NCBI RefSeq assembly: GCF_011764585.1
Contig: NZ_AP022853.1
Span: forward strand, 1,905,501 to 1,969,500
Direction of reading: 5' to 3'
Length of the DNA stretch: 64,000 nucleotides
Source: Sulfurimicrobium lacus
GTDB taxonomy: Bacteria > Pseudomonadota > Gammaproteobacteria > Burkholderiales > Sulfuricellaceae
Shown here: positions 1 to 10,278 of the stretch, piece by piece
Position numbering within the stretch: the first letter of the stretch is position 1
How the letters are laid out: each line of letters begins with the position of its first letter
Notes under the pieces: generated by a model
Told to the model about the DNA's origin: nothing
The model's database searches: none
What the model saw: only the letters and a program-made list of their open reading frames with translations
Translations under genes and position numbers: made by a program

Positions 1-302
1 GGGGAAGGAGTCGTTTGCGCTTCCTTCATGCTCACCATGAGATAGCGCAGCACGGCATCGTTGAAGCGGAATGCATGCTCAAGCTCGTCCAGGGTTTCCT
101 GGTCGCATTCGATGTTCATCAGCACGTAGTGGGCTTTGTGGATTTTCTGGATCGGGTAGGCTAGCTGGCGGCGTCCCCAGTCTTCGAGGCGATGGATATG
201 GCCGCTTTTGGCGGTAACCATGCCGCGGTAGCGTTCGACCATGCCCGGGACCTGTTCACTCTGATCGGGATGGACGATAAAAACGATTTCATAATGTCGC
301 AT
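1..302 (-). CDS. rpsF: 30S ribosomal protein S6 (3' end cut by window)
   Basis: The minus-strand frame from the ATG at 302 reads [15 protein letters not shown] and continues with the S6 signature [16 protein letters not shown]6 is a primary binding protein of the 30S platform that pairs with S18. About 100 codons are visible; the C-terminal tail runs off the left edge of the window. An AAAGGAGTG Shine-Dalgarno lies just upstream (303-313) and fixes the start. In most proteobacteria rpsF leads an rpsF-(priB)-rpsR-rplI operon, which would lie to the left. It is divergent from tig, leaving a 250-bp shared intergenic region in which I see no further gene. Confidence 0.95.
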   Translation of the reverse strand, partial: MRHYEIVFIVHPDQSEQVPGMVERYRGMVTAKSGHIHRLEDWGRRQLAYPIQKIHKAHYVLMNIECDQETLDELEHAFRFNDAVLRYLMVSMKEAQTTPS

Positions 303-553
303 GCACACTCCTTTTGGATTAGAGCCTTCCGCCATGCGGGACGGTAAGGCAAGGTGGGAAAACCGCAGATTGTACCAAAATTCGCAGAACAATCAAATCA
401 CTGTGATAAAACGCCAGTTCTCGCGGGGCGCGAACATGGCGCAGACGCTGATTATGTTACAATTAAAAACTGTTTGAGTTGCGCCGCGCAATGGCGATGG
501 GGCCTGATAAGGCCCTGCAAGGTACAGAATATTTAGCGATTTTTAAGGGATGA

Positions 554-1855
554 ATGATGCAAACGGAAAATGTGAACCCGCTCGAAAGAACTCTGGATCT
601 GGCCGTATCTCTGGCGCAGTTCGAGGCGGATGTGGAAAGCCGACTGAAAAAAATGGCGCGCACGGTCAAAATGCAGGGCTTCCGTCCCGGCAAGGTGCCC
701 ATGAAAATAGTTGCGCAGCAGTACGGCGGTCAGGTGCGTCAGGAAGTCTTGGGCGAGTCGGTGCAGAAAAGCTTCGCTGATGCAGTGCAGCAGCAGCAAT
801 ATAGAGTCGCCGGGTATCCGCGCATCGAACCCAAGGGCGACCAGGGTGACGCCAGTTCGATGGTATTCGCCGCCACGTTTGAAGTTTATCCCGATGTGGT
901 GCTGGGCGACATCAGCGCTGTTTCGATCGAGCGTCCAGTGGTTGCCGTGGGTGACGATGAAGTCAATAAGACGCTTGATATCCTGCGCAAGCAGCGCGTA
1001 GATTATCAGGCGGTCGAGCGCGCTGTTGCGAACGGCGACCGGGTCAATGTGGATTATCGCGGCACGCTGGATGGTGTCGAATTCGCCGGCGGTCAAGCCA
1101 AGGGCTTCAGCCTGGTGATCGGCGAAGGCCGTACCCTGGTGGATTTCGAGAGCCAGTTTGTAGGCATGAAAGCGGGCGAGAGCAAGAGTTTCGATATGAC
1201 CTTCCCGGCCGATTACCACGCCAAGGAATTGGCTGGAAAAACTGTGACTTTCGCAGTGACAGTTAATTCGGTGCAAGAACCCAAACTGCCTGAACTCGAT
1301 GCGGACTTCGCCAAGACTCTGGGCGTGGCCGACGGCGATCTGGCCAAGATGCGCGAGGAAATTCGTGCCAGCCTCGATCGCGAAGTCAAGAAACGCGTGC
1401 AGGACAAGCTCAAGACCCAGGTTATGGAATCGCTGCTCGAAGCGACCAAGGTGGATTTGCCCGGTGCACTGGTTGAAATGGAAATTGAGCGCCTGATGGA
1501 ACAAATGCGCCAGACCATGAGTCAACAAGGCGTGCAGATGCTGGAAGGCATGGGATCGCCGGATTTGCACCGCGACCAGGCAAAACGTCGCGTTGCTCTG
1601 GGCTTGATTTTGGCGGAAGTGGTCAAATCTAACGAGCTCCAGGCCAAGCCGGAGCAGGTGCGTTCACAGGTTGAAGAATTGGCGCAGAGCTATGAAGATG
1701 CGGATTCGGTAGTGAAATATTTTTACTCCAACCCGCAACAAATGGCTGAAATTGAATCCCTGGTGCTGGAAGGTAACGTGGTCGAGTGGGCTCTGACGCG
1801 AGCTAAGGTTGTGGACAAGCCGACCGTTTTTGATGAATTGATGGGGAAATCGTAA
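554..1855 (+). CDS. tig: Trigger factor, ribosome-associated chaperone/PPIase
   Basis: This 433-residue protein has the full trigger-factor length. The ribosome-docking signature GFRPGKVP sits at residues 42-49, an FKBP-like peptidyl-prolyl isomerase domain lies near 165-250, and a long helical C-terminal chaperone domain follows. It binds L23 at the exit tunnel and shields nascent chains in the cytoplasm. The start is one of two adjacent ATGs (554 or 557) behind AAGGGA at 544-549. The stop TAA is followed immediately by the clpP ATG with no spacer, the classical tig-clpP-clpX-lon arrangement, which suggests co-transcription of folding and proteolysis genes. Confidence 0.97.
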   Translation: MMQTENVNPLERTLDLAVSLAQFEADVESRLKKMARTVKMQGFRPGKVPMKIVAQQYGGQVRQEVLGESVQKSFADAVQQQQYRVAGYPRIEPKGDQGDASSMVFAATFEVYPDVVLGDISAVSIERPVVAVGDDEVNKTLDILRKQRVDYQAVERAVANGDRVNVDYRGTLDGVEFAGGQAKGFSLVIGEGRTLVDFESQFVGMKAGESKSFDMTFPADYHAKELAGKTVTFAVTVNSVQEPKLPELDADFAKTLGVADGDLAKMREEIRASLDREVKKRVQDKLKTQVMESLLEATKVDLPGALVEMEIERLMEQMRQTMSQQGVQMLEGMGSPDLHRDQAKRRVALGLILAEVVKSNELQAKPEQVRSQVEELAQSYEDADSVVKYFYSNPQQMAEIESLVLEGNVVEWALTRAKVVDKPTVFDELMGKS

Positions 1856-2485
1856 ATGATTGAGATGAGCAACTGGGAGCCACAGAACCTCGGCTACATC
1901 CCGATGGTTATCGAGCAGAGCGGGCGAGGCGAGCGCGCTTATGATATTTATTCGCGCCTGCTGAAAGAGCGTGTGGTGTTTCTGGTGGGGCCGGTCAATG
2001 AAATGACCGCCAATGTAGTAGTGGCCCAGTTGCTGTTTCTGGAGTCGGAGAATCCTGACAAGGACATCTCTCTCTATATCAATTCCCCGGGTGGCTCCGT
2101 GACTGCGGGAATGGCCATTTACGATACCATGCAGTTCATCAAGCCCGATGTTTCCACCCTGTGCATCGGTCAGGCGGCCAGTATGGGCGCCTTGTTGCTG
2201 ACTGCCGGCGCAGCGGGCAAGCGCTACAGCCTGCCTAACTCGCGCATGATGATTCACCAGCCGCTGGGCGGATTTCAGGGCCAGGCATCGGACATCGAGA
2301 TTCACGCCAAGGAAATTCTTTTCCTGCGCGAGCGCCTCAATGGAATCCTTGCAAAACATACCGGTCAGACCATCAAGGCCATTGAAAAAGATACCGATCG
2401 TGATAACTTTATGAGTGCGGAACAGTCGGTGAAGTACGGCTTGATCGACAAGGTGCTTGTCAGCCGCGCCGAAGCAGCGGCTTGA
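1856..2485 (+). CDS. clpP: ATP-dependent Clp protease proteolytic subunit
   Basis: The 209-residue serine protease forms the tetradecameric chamber of ClpXP/ClpAP. The catalytic triad is visible: Ser109 in GQAASMGA, His134 in MMIHQPLGG and Asp183 in DRDNFMS, with the same spacing as E. coli ClpP. The N-terminal motif [11 protein letters not shown] is also typical. The start ATG abuts the tig stop codon, so translation is probably coupled; a second in-frame ATG at codon 4 is possible. clpX follows 24 bp later behind AGGATAG. Confidence 0.98.
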   Translation: MIEMSNWEPQNLGYIPMVIEQSGRGERAYDIYSRLLKERVVFLVGPVNEMTANVVVAQLLFLESENPDKDISLYINSPGGSVTAGMAIYDTMQFIKPDVSTLCIGQAASMGALLLTAGAAGKRYSLPNSRMMIHQPLGGFQGQASDIEIHAKEILFLRERLNGILAKHTGQTIKAIEKDTDRDNFMSAEQSVKYGLIDKVLVSRAEAAA

Positions 2486-2509
2486 TTGACTCCATTTTAG
2501 GATAGAACG

Positions 2510-3766
2510 ATGGCAAAAGATTCAGGCAGTGAAAAGTTGCTCTATTGCTCATTCTGCGGCAAGAGCCAGCACGAGGTGCGCAAGCTGATTGCGGGACCCT
2601 CCGTGTTTATTTGCGACGAATGCGTGGATCTGTGCAATGACATTATCCGCGAGGAAGTGCGCAACGATCAGTCCAGCAAGGGTACGATTTCCGATCTCCC
2701 TTCGCCACAGGAAATCTGCCGCATTCTGGACGAATATGTCATCGGCCAGGCCCAGGCGAAACGCACCCTGTCCGTCGCGGTATATAACCACTACAAGCGG
2801 CTGAAAAACTATAACAAGGACGACGAGGTCGAACTCGCCAAGAGCAATATTCTGCTGATCGGCCCGACCGGGTCGGGCAAGACCTTGCTCGCACAGACGC
2901 TGGCCCGTCTGCTGAACGTGCCTTTCGTTATGGCGGATGCCACTACGCTGACCGAAGCCGGCTATGTCGGCGAAGACGTCGAGAACATCATTCAGAAGCT
3001 GCTGCAAAAGTGCGATTACGACATTGAGAAGGCGCAGCGCGGCATAGTCTATATCGATGAAATCGACAAGATTTCGCGCAAATCCGACAATCCGTCCATC
3101 ACCCGCGACGTGTCTGGCGAGGGCGTGCAACAGGCGCTGCTCAAACTGATCGAGGGAACGACGGCCTCGGTTCCGCCGCAAGGTGGACGCAAGCACCCCA
3201 ACCAGGAATTCGTTCAGGTGGATACCACCAACATCCTGTTTGTCTGCGGTGGTGCTTTCAGCGGGCTGGAAAAAGTGATACGCAACCGCTCCGAAAAGGG
3301 CGGCATCGGCTTTGGCGCCGAGGTAAAGAGCAAGGACAACCGCAAGGACATCGGCGAAGTGTTGCGCGAAGTGGAGCCGGAAGACTTGATCAAGTATGGC
3401 CTGATTCCGGAATTCGTCGGGCGTCTGCCGGTGGTGGCGACGCTGGAAGAGTTGGACGAAGCCGCCATGATCCAGATCCTGACCAAACCCAAGAACGCGC
3501 TTACCAAGCAGTACCAGAAGCTGTTCGCCATGGAAGGCGTGGAACTGGAGTTCCGCGACGATGCCCTGGATGCCATCGCCAAGAAAGCGCTGGCGCGCAA
3601 GACCGGGGCGCGCGGGTTGCGTTCCATTCTGGAGCACTCCCTGCTGGATACCATGTTCGACTTGCCGTCCCTCTCCAACGTAAGCAAGGTGGTGGTGGAT
3701 GACGGCGTGATCAGAGGCGAAGGCAAGCCGCTGATGATTTACGCCGACCAGCCCCAGGTGGCTTGA
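2510..3766 (+). CDS. clpX: Clp protease ATP-binding subunit ClpX
   Basis: This 418-residue AAA+ unfoldase begins with the C4 zinc-binding domain (Cys13, Cys16, Cys35, Cys38) that dimerises and recruits substrates and adaptors. The Walker A motif GPTGSGKT is at residues 118-125, Walker B is VYIDEIDKI, and the pore loop GYVGEDVE is present. The IGF-type ClpP-binding loop appears as GIGFGAEV. ClpX unfolds tagged proteins and feeds them to ClpP, encoded immediately upstream. A strong intrinsic terminator follows the stop, ending the tig-clpP-clpX unit before lon. Confidence 0.98.
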   Translation: MAKDSGSEKLLYCSFCGKSQHEVRKLIAGPSVFICDECVDLCNDIIREEVRNDQSSKGTISDLPSPQEICRILDEYVIGQAQAKRTLSVAVYNHYKRLKNYNKDDEVELAKSNILLIGPTGSGKTLLAQTLARLLNVPFVMADATTLTEAGYVGEDVENIIQKLLQKCDYDIEKAQRGIVYIDEIDKISRKSDNPSITRDVSGEGVQQALLKLIEGTTASVPPQGGRKHPNQEFVQVDTTNILFVCGGAFSGLEKVIRNRSEKGGIGFGAEVKSKDNRKDIGEVLREVEPEDLIKYGLIPEFVGRLPVVATLEELDEAAMIQILTKPKNALTKQYQKLFAMEGVELEFRDDALDAIAKKALARKTGARGLRSILEHSLLDTMFDLPSLSNVSKVVVDDGVIRGEGKPLMIYADQPQVA

Positions 3767-3775
3767 TGCATGTTG

Positions 3776-3805
3776 CACCGGAAGCGCTGCGCTTCCGGTG
3801 TTTTT
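3776..3805 (+). terminator. Rho-independent terminator after clpX
   Basis: A perfect 11-bp stem (3776-3786 with 3790-3800, loop CTG) is followed by five T residues. It lies 9 bp past the clpX stop and separates tig-clpPX from lon. Confidence 0.9.
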
Positions 3806-3915
3806 CTCTTTGCAAACCCTTCCGCTTGCTGTAGTTTATTTTCCTGTCCGGCTTGAAATTGCCCGGCTCCTCCTTAATTTTGAAATTATGTAGCATTTAT
3901 TAAGGCGAACACCCC

Positions 3916-6336
<2,421 letters not shown>

Positions 6337-6366
6337 ACTATTTGGCAGGAATCGGCGCAGAACCGC

Positions 6367-6396
6367 TTGACACAAGGTTTTGCGGCTTGATATAAA
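6367..6396 (+). promoter_or_regulatory. Sigma-70 promoter for the HU gene
   Basis: TTGACA at 6367-6372 and TATAAA at 6391-6396 are separated by 18 bp, about 50 bp upstream of the HU start. It is a near-consensus promoter and explains independent high expression of HU. Confidence 0.75.
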
Positions 6397-6446
6397 GCTG
6401 ATGCTGGACTGTATGCTACTTCAACCGAACTGAAAGGGGACTACAC

Positions 6447-6719
6447 GTGAACAAATCCGAGCTGATTGATTCCATCGCCAAAGATGCTGATATGTCCAAG
6501 GCCGCTGCTGGCCGAGCACTGGATGCTGCTGTTGCTGCCGTTAAGGGTGCCTTGAAAAAAGGGGGCATGGTAACTTTGGTCGGTTTCGGTACCTTTTACG
6601 TGGGCAAACGCGCCGCACGTAACGGACGTAATCCGCGTACTGGCGCTACCATCAAGATCAAGGCAGCGCAGACTCCTAAATTCAGGGCTGGTAAAGCGCT
6701 CAAGGATGCTGTAAACTAG
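6447..6719 (+). CDS. hupB: HU-beta-type nucleoid DNA-binding protein
   Basis: This 90-residue histone-like protein starts [11 protein letters not shown] from a GTG at 6447, preceded by AAAGGGGA at 6433-6440. The diagnostic GFGTF motif and the beta-arm sequence GRNPRTG, which intercalates DNA, are both present. HU dimers bend and compact DNA. The position directly after lon and before ppiD matches hupB in E. coli. A sigma-70 promoter lies upstream, so it need not depend on lon transcription. Confidence 0.96.
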   Translation: MNKSELIDSIAKDADMSKAAAGRALDAAVAAVKGALKKGGMVTLVGFGTFYVGKRAARNGRNPRTGATIKIKAAQTPKFRAGKALKDAVN

Positions 6720-6767
6720 CCGCTCTTTGATTTTGAAGCGGATCGAAAGAGCCGGATTAAAATCATT

Positions 6768-6843
6768 GGGTGCTTAGCTCAGCTGGTAGAGCGTCGCCCT
6801 TACAAGGCGAATGTCGGCGGTTCGAACCCGTCAGCACCCACCA
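6768..6843 (+). tRNA. tRNA-Val (anticodon TAC)
   Basis: The 76-nt cloverleaf begins GGGTGCT and closes AGCACCC-A, with CCA encoded at 6841-6843. The anticodon loop reads CT-TAC-AA and the T loop is GTTCGAAC. Confidence 0.97.
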
Positions 6844-6860
6844 GTAGGGCACAAGTTTTT

Positions 6861-6937
6861 GGAGTGGTAGTTCAGTTGGTTAGAATACCGGCCTGTCACG
6901 CCGGGGGTCGCGGGTTCGAGTCCCGTCCACTCCGCCA
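6861..6937 (+). tRNA. tRNA-Asp (anticodon GTC)
   Basis: The 77-nt cloverleaf begins GGAGTGG and closes CCACTCC-G, with CCA encoded at 6935-6937. The anticodon loop reads CT-GTC-AC. It lies 17 bp from tRNA-Val and is probably on the same transcript. Confidence 0.97.
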
Positions 6938-6941
6938 AATC

Positions 6942-6969
6942 AAGGGTGAACTTCGGTTCACCCTTTTTT
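6942..6969 (+). terminator. Rho-independent terminator after tRNA-Val/tRNA-Asp
   Basis: A perfect 10-bp stem (6942-6951 with 6956-6965) with a stable TTCG tetraloop runs into a T tract. It ends the tRNA transcript before ppiD. Confidence 0.88.
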
Positions 6970-7003
6970 CTTTCTCGCAGCCAAAACTATTCAGGTTTGA
7001 ACC

Positions 7004-8911
7004 ATGCTAGAAGCCATACGTGAACACGCTCAAGGCAAGATTGCCAAAATAATTCTCGCCCTTATTACCGTCCCTTTCGCGTTGTGGGGCGTCGACTCCT
7101 ATCTGAAAAATGCCGGGGATGGTCCCATAGCCGCCAAGGTAGGGGGGCAGGAGATACCGCAGGCGGAATTCGCCCAAGCCCTGAAAGACCAGCAGGAGCG
7201 CATGCGTTCAGCACTGGGCAAGAACTACGACGCGGCCGTCATGGATCGCCCGGAGATGCGCAAATCGGTGCTGGACGGGCTGATCAACCAGCGCCTTATT
7301 CTGGCTGAAGCGGCGCATGAAGGGCTGGCTATTTCCGATGCCCAACTGGTTCGCATTATTGCCGGCATAGAAGCTTTCCAGGAAAACGGCAAGTTTAACC
7401 AGAGCCGCTATGAAACATTGTTGCGCCAGCAAAACATGTCTCCAGCCACGTTCGAGCATCGCTTGCGTCAGGATATGCTGGTGCAGGTAGCTCAGGACGG
7501 TATAGTTCACCCTGCCTCGCTGCCCAGGAGCGTGGCAGAAAGGCTGATGCGAATCAACGAGCAGCAGCGTGACGTTAGCCAGGCGGTGATGCCGATTGAA
7601 CAGTTCATGTCGCAGTCCAAGGTCGACGCTTCTGCGGTCAAGGACTATTACGACAAGCATCAAAGCGAATTCAAGCTTCCCGAACAGGTTCGGCTGGAAT
7701 ATGTGGTCCTGTCTGCTGAGAGCCTGATGTCCAAAACGAGTGTGAGCGAGGATGAAGTCGCCGCTTATTACAAAGAGCATTCAGCGCAGTTTACGCAGCC
7801 GGAGGAACGTCAGGCCAGCCACATATTGATCAGCGTTGCGGCGAATGCCGGTGCGGCGGAAAAGTCCGCAGCGGAAGAAAAGGCGCGCAAGGTTTGGCAG
7901 GAAGCCAAGGATAACCCCACTAATTTTGCGCAACTCGCCAAGCAGTATTCGCAGGATCCGGGTTCTGCAAGCCAGGGCGGTGACCTGGGTTTCTTTGCGC
8001 GCGGGGCGATGGTAAAGCCTTTTGACGACGCGGTATTCAAGATGGCACCAGGCGAATTAAGCCGGCCCGTGCAGTCGGATTTCGGTTATCACATCATCAA
8101 GCTGGTGGCAGTCAAACCCGCAAAGACACGTTCGTTGCAGGAAGTGCACGGCGAAATTGAGCTGACGCTGAAAAAGCAGAAGGCCGGGAAAAAATTCGCC
8201 GAAAGTGCAGAAAATTTCAGCAATGTGGTGTACGAACAAGGCGATAGTCTCAAGCCTGTCGCACAGCAACTGGGTTTGCAGGTCGAGCAAAGCGCTTGGG
8301 TGAGCCGCAAGGGCAGCGATATGCCGCTGCTCAACAACCCTAAACTGCTAGATGCAGTGTTTTCCGACGATGTGCTGAAAAACAAACGCAACAGCGAAGC
8401 AATCGAGGTGGCGCCGAATGTCCTGGTTTCTGCGCGTTTGCTGGAATACAAGCCAGCAAGCATGAAACCGCTGGAAGAGGTTGATGCTGTGCTGTCTCAA
8501 CGTCTGCAACGCCAGCAGGCTGCGGCGCTGGCTGTGAAATGGGGCAAGGATGCCCTGGCGCAACTGCAGCAGGGTAAAACGCCTGCTGGGTTGAACTGGA
8601 GTGCGGCCCAGGCCGTCAGCCGAATTAAACCGGCAGGGCTGGAGCCGGCTGCGCTGAAAGAGGCCTTCAAGCTTAAATCAGACAAGCTGCCGGGCTATGC
8701 CGGTATTGAGAATGCTCAAGGTGGATTCACCCTGATCAAGCTGACACGGGTTATCGAGGCCGGTGCCCTGGATGAAGCCAGGAAGCAGGCTTATGTGCAG
8801 CGCTTCTCGAACATGCTGGAGCAGGAATATGCCGCGGACTACCTGACAAGCCTGAAGCTGAGAACCAAAATCGACATCAAACGCGAAAGCCTGGAAAAGA
8901 CCGAGCGTTAA
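7004..8911 (+). CDS. ppiD: PpiD-like membrane-anchored periplasmic chaperone/PPIase
   Basis: This 635-residue protein has an N-terminal membrane anchor (about residues 14-36, IILALITVPFALWGV), a SurA-N-like chaperone region, and a parvulin domain near 265-365 (QASHILISV, GGDLGFFARGAMVKPF, FGYHIIKL). A second degenerate parvulin-like region follows. PpiD sits in the inner membrane facing the periplasm, near the Sec translocon, and assists newly exported proteins. Length and position after HU match E. coli ppiD (623 aa). The Shine-Dalgarno (CAGG) is weak. Parvulin activity is assumed from the fold; many PpiD proteins are catalytically poor. Confidence 0.92.
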   Translation: MLEAIREHAQGKIAKIILALITVPFALWGVDSYLKNAGDGPIAAKVGGQEIPQAEFAQALKDQQERMRSALGKNYDAAVMDRPEMRKSVLDGLINQRLILAEAAHEGLAISDAQLVRIIAGIEAFQENGKFNQSRYETLLRQQNMSPATFEHRLRQDMLVQVAQDGIVHPASLPRSVAERLMRINEQQRDVSQAVMPIEQFMSQSKVDASAVKDYYDKHQSEFKLPEQVRLEYVVLSAESLMSKTSVSEDEVAAYYKEHSAQFTQPEERQASHILISVAANAGAAEKSAAEEKARKVWQEAKDNPTNFAQLAKQYSQDPGSASQGGDLGFFARGAMVKPFDDAVFKMAPGELSRPVQSDFGYHIIKLVAVKPAKTRSLQEVHGEIELTLKKQKAGKKFAESAENFSNVVYEQGDSLKPVAQQLGLQVEQSAWVSRKGSDMPLLNNPKLLDAVFSDDVLKNKRNSEAIEVAPNVLVSARLLEYKPASMKPLEEVDAVLSQRLQRQQAAALAVKWGKDALAQLQQGKTPAGLNWSAAQAVSRIKPAGLEPAALKEAFKLKSDKLPGYAGIENAQGGFTLIKLTRVIEAGALDEARKQAYVQRFSNMLEQEYAADYLTSLKLRTKIDIKRESLEKTER

Positions 8912-8949
8912 ATTGGTAATGGGTGATGGGGAATGGGTGATTTCATTTT

Positions 8950-9019
8950 CCCCTCACCCCTCACCCCTCACCCCTCACCCCTCACCCCTCACCCCTCACC
9001 CCTCACCCCTCACCCCTCA
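8950..9019. repeat. Heptamer tandem array, 10 copies of CCCCTCA
   Basis: Ten perfect head-to-tail copies of the 7-bp unit fill 8950-9019 between the convergent ppiD and DUF1015 genes. On the minus strand this is (TGAGGGG)10, a run of G4 blocks spaced by three bases, compatible with intramolecular G-quadruplexes. A degenerate G-rich partner (GGGTGATGGGGAATGGGTGA) lies just upstream at 8921-8940 and could pair with it. Copy number is likely to vary by slippage. Confidence 0.95.
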
Positions 9020-9023
9020 CCCA

Positions 9024-10268
9024 CTAATCCAGTACGTGCGACACCAGGCCATCTGCCAGCTTGGGTTCGAACCAGGTGGATTTGGGCGGCATTACTTCTC
9101 CGGCGTCTGCCACTGCCATCAGGTCTTCCATGCTGGTTGCGAACAGGGCGAATGCCACCGCCATCTCCCCGCTATCGACGCGCTTTTCCAGTTCCGCCAG
9201 TCCCCGGATGCCGCCGACGAAATCGATGCGTTTGTCGCGGCGCGGGTCGCTAATGCCCAGTACGGGTGCGATCAGGTTGTTCTGCAACAGGCTCACGTCG
9301 AGGCGTGCCACAGGGTCGGCGACCGGGATCAGGTCCGCATTGACGCTCAGGCGATACCATACGCCGCCGAGATACATGCCGAACTCGCCCGGTTTTGCAG
9401 GTTTGAACTGGCCAGTGGCTGATTCAACGCTGAACTTTTCCCCGACGCGTGCCAGGAATTGCGCCTTGCTCAGTCCATTCAGGTCAGTCATCACCCGGTT
9501 GTAATCCATGATTTTCATTTCATGGTGCGGGAAAATCACCGAGAGGAAATAGTTGTAGCTTTCTTCGCCATTGTGTTGCGGATTGGCAGCCTTGCGGGCC
9601 GCCGCCACGCGCGAAGCCGCCGCCGAGCGGTGGTGGCCGTCGGCGATGTAGATGGCGTGCATGGCGTCGAAAGCCGCCGTCAGTTGGGTGATCGCAGCCG
9701 CATCGCGGATCAGCCAGATGGTGTGGCGGATACCGTCGTCCGCGGTGACGTCCGCCTCCGGCTGGCCTTGGCTGGCCTGAGCGAGAATGGCGTCCACGGT
9801 CGGAGCAGCAGGGTAGGCGAGCAATACCGGGCCGGTCTGGGCGTTGAGCGCATCGATCTGGCGTACCCGGTCGTCTTCCTTGTCGGGGCGAGTGAACTCG
9901 TGCCTGCGGATGCGGTTGGTGTCGTAATCCGCTACCGAGGCAGCCGCCACCAGCCCGGTCTGGCTATGTTCACCCATGACGATCCGGTAGGCGTAATAGC
10001 AGGGCGCTGCGTCCTGGGCAAGCACGCCGGCAGCCAGCATTTTCTGCAGGTTTTCCGCGCCCTTGGCATAAACCGCTGCGGCATACGGGTCGGTCTCCGG
10101 CGGCAGGTCGATTTCCGGCTTGGAAATATGCAGGAAGCTCCATGGCTTTCCCGTGACACGTATGCGTGCCTCGGCCGTGGACAGCACATCGTAGGGCGGG
10201 GCCGCGACGTCGCTGGCAAATCCAGGGGCCGGACGCAGGCCGGAAAAGGGGCGGATCAGATGGGTCAT
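9024..10268 (-). CDS. DUF1015 family protein
   Basis: The 414-residue protein begins MTHLIRPFSGLRPAPG and contains APPYDVLS, the HPE-like signature region and the conserved IADGHHRSAAA block (about residue 205), all hallmarks of DUF1015 (PF06245). Its biochemical role is unknown; I do not assign one. The start at 10268 is chosen because AAGGAC lies seven bases upstream; a longer in-frame start at 10316 would overlap mfd. It follows mfd by 10 bp, so the two are probably co-transcribed. The 3' end borders the CCCCTCA array. Confidence 0.85.
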   Translation of the reverse strand: MTHLIRPFSGLRPAPGFASDVAAPPYDVLSTAEARIRVTGKPWSFLHISKPEIDLPPETDPYAAAVYAKGAENLQKMLAAGVLAQDAAPCYYAYRIVMGEHSQTGLVAAASVADYDTNRIRRHEFTRPDKEDDRVRQIDALNAQTGPVLLAYPAAPTVDAILAQASQGQPEADVTADDGIRHTIWLIRDAAAITQLTAAFDAMHAIYIADGHHRSAAASRVAAARKAANPQHNGEESYNYFLSVIFPHHEMKIMDYNRVMTDLNGLSKAQFLARVGEKFSVESATGQFKPAKPGEFGMYLGGVWYRLSVNADLIPVADPVARLDVSLLQNNLIAPVLGISDPRRDKRIDFVGGIRGLAELEKRVDSGEMAVAFALFATSMEDLMAVADAGEVMPPKSTWFEPKLADGLVSHVLD

Positions 10269-10278
10269 GCGGATGTCC

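Noticed and set aside
2549-3778. 409-codon minus-strand frame over clpX
   Set aside because: Shadow of clpX with no start signal or motif.
8950-9019. Array considered as CRISPR
   Set aside because: Units are 7 bp with no spacers, so it is a minisatellite.
8913-9422. Plus-strand frame with LTPHPS repeats
   Set aside because: It translates the CCCCTCA array and the antisense of DUF1015; no evidence of expression.
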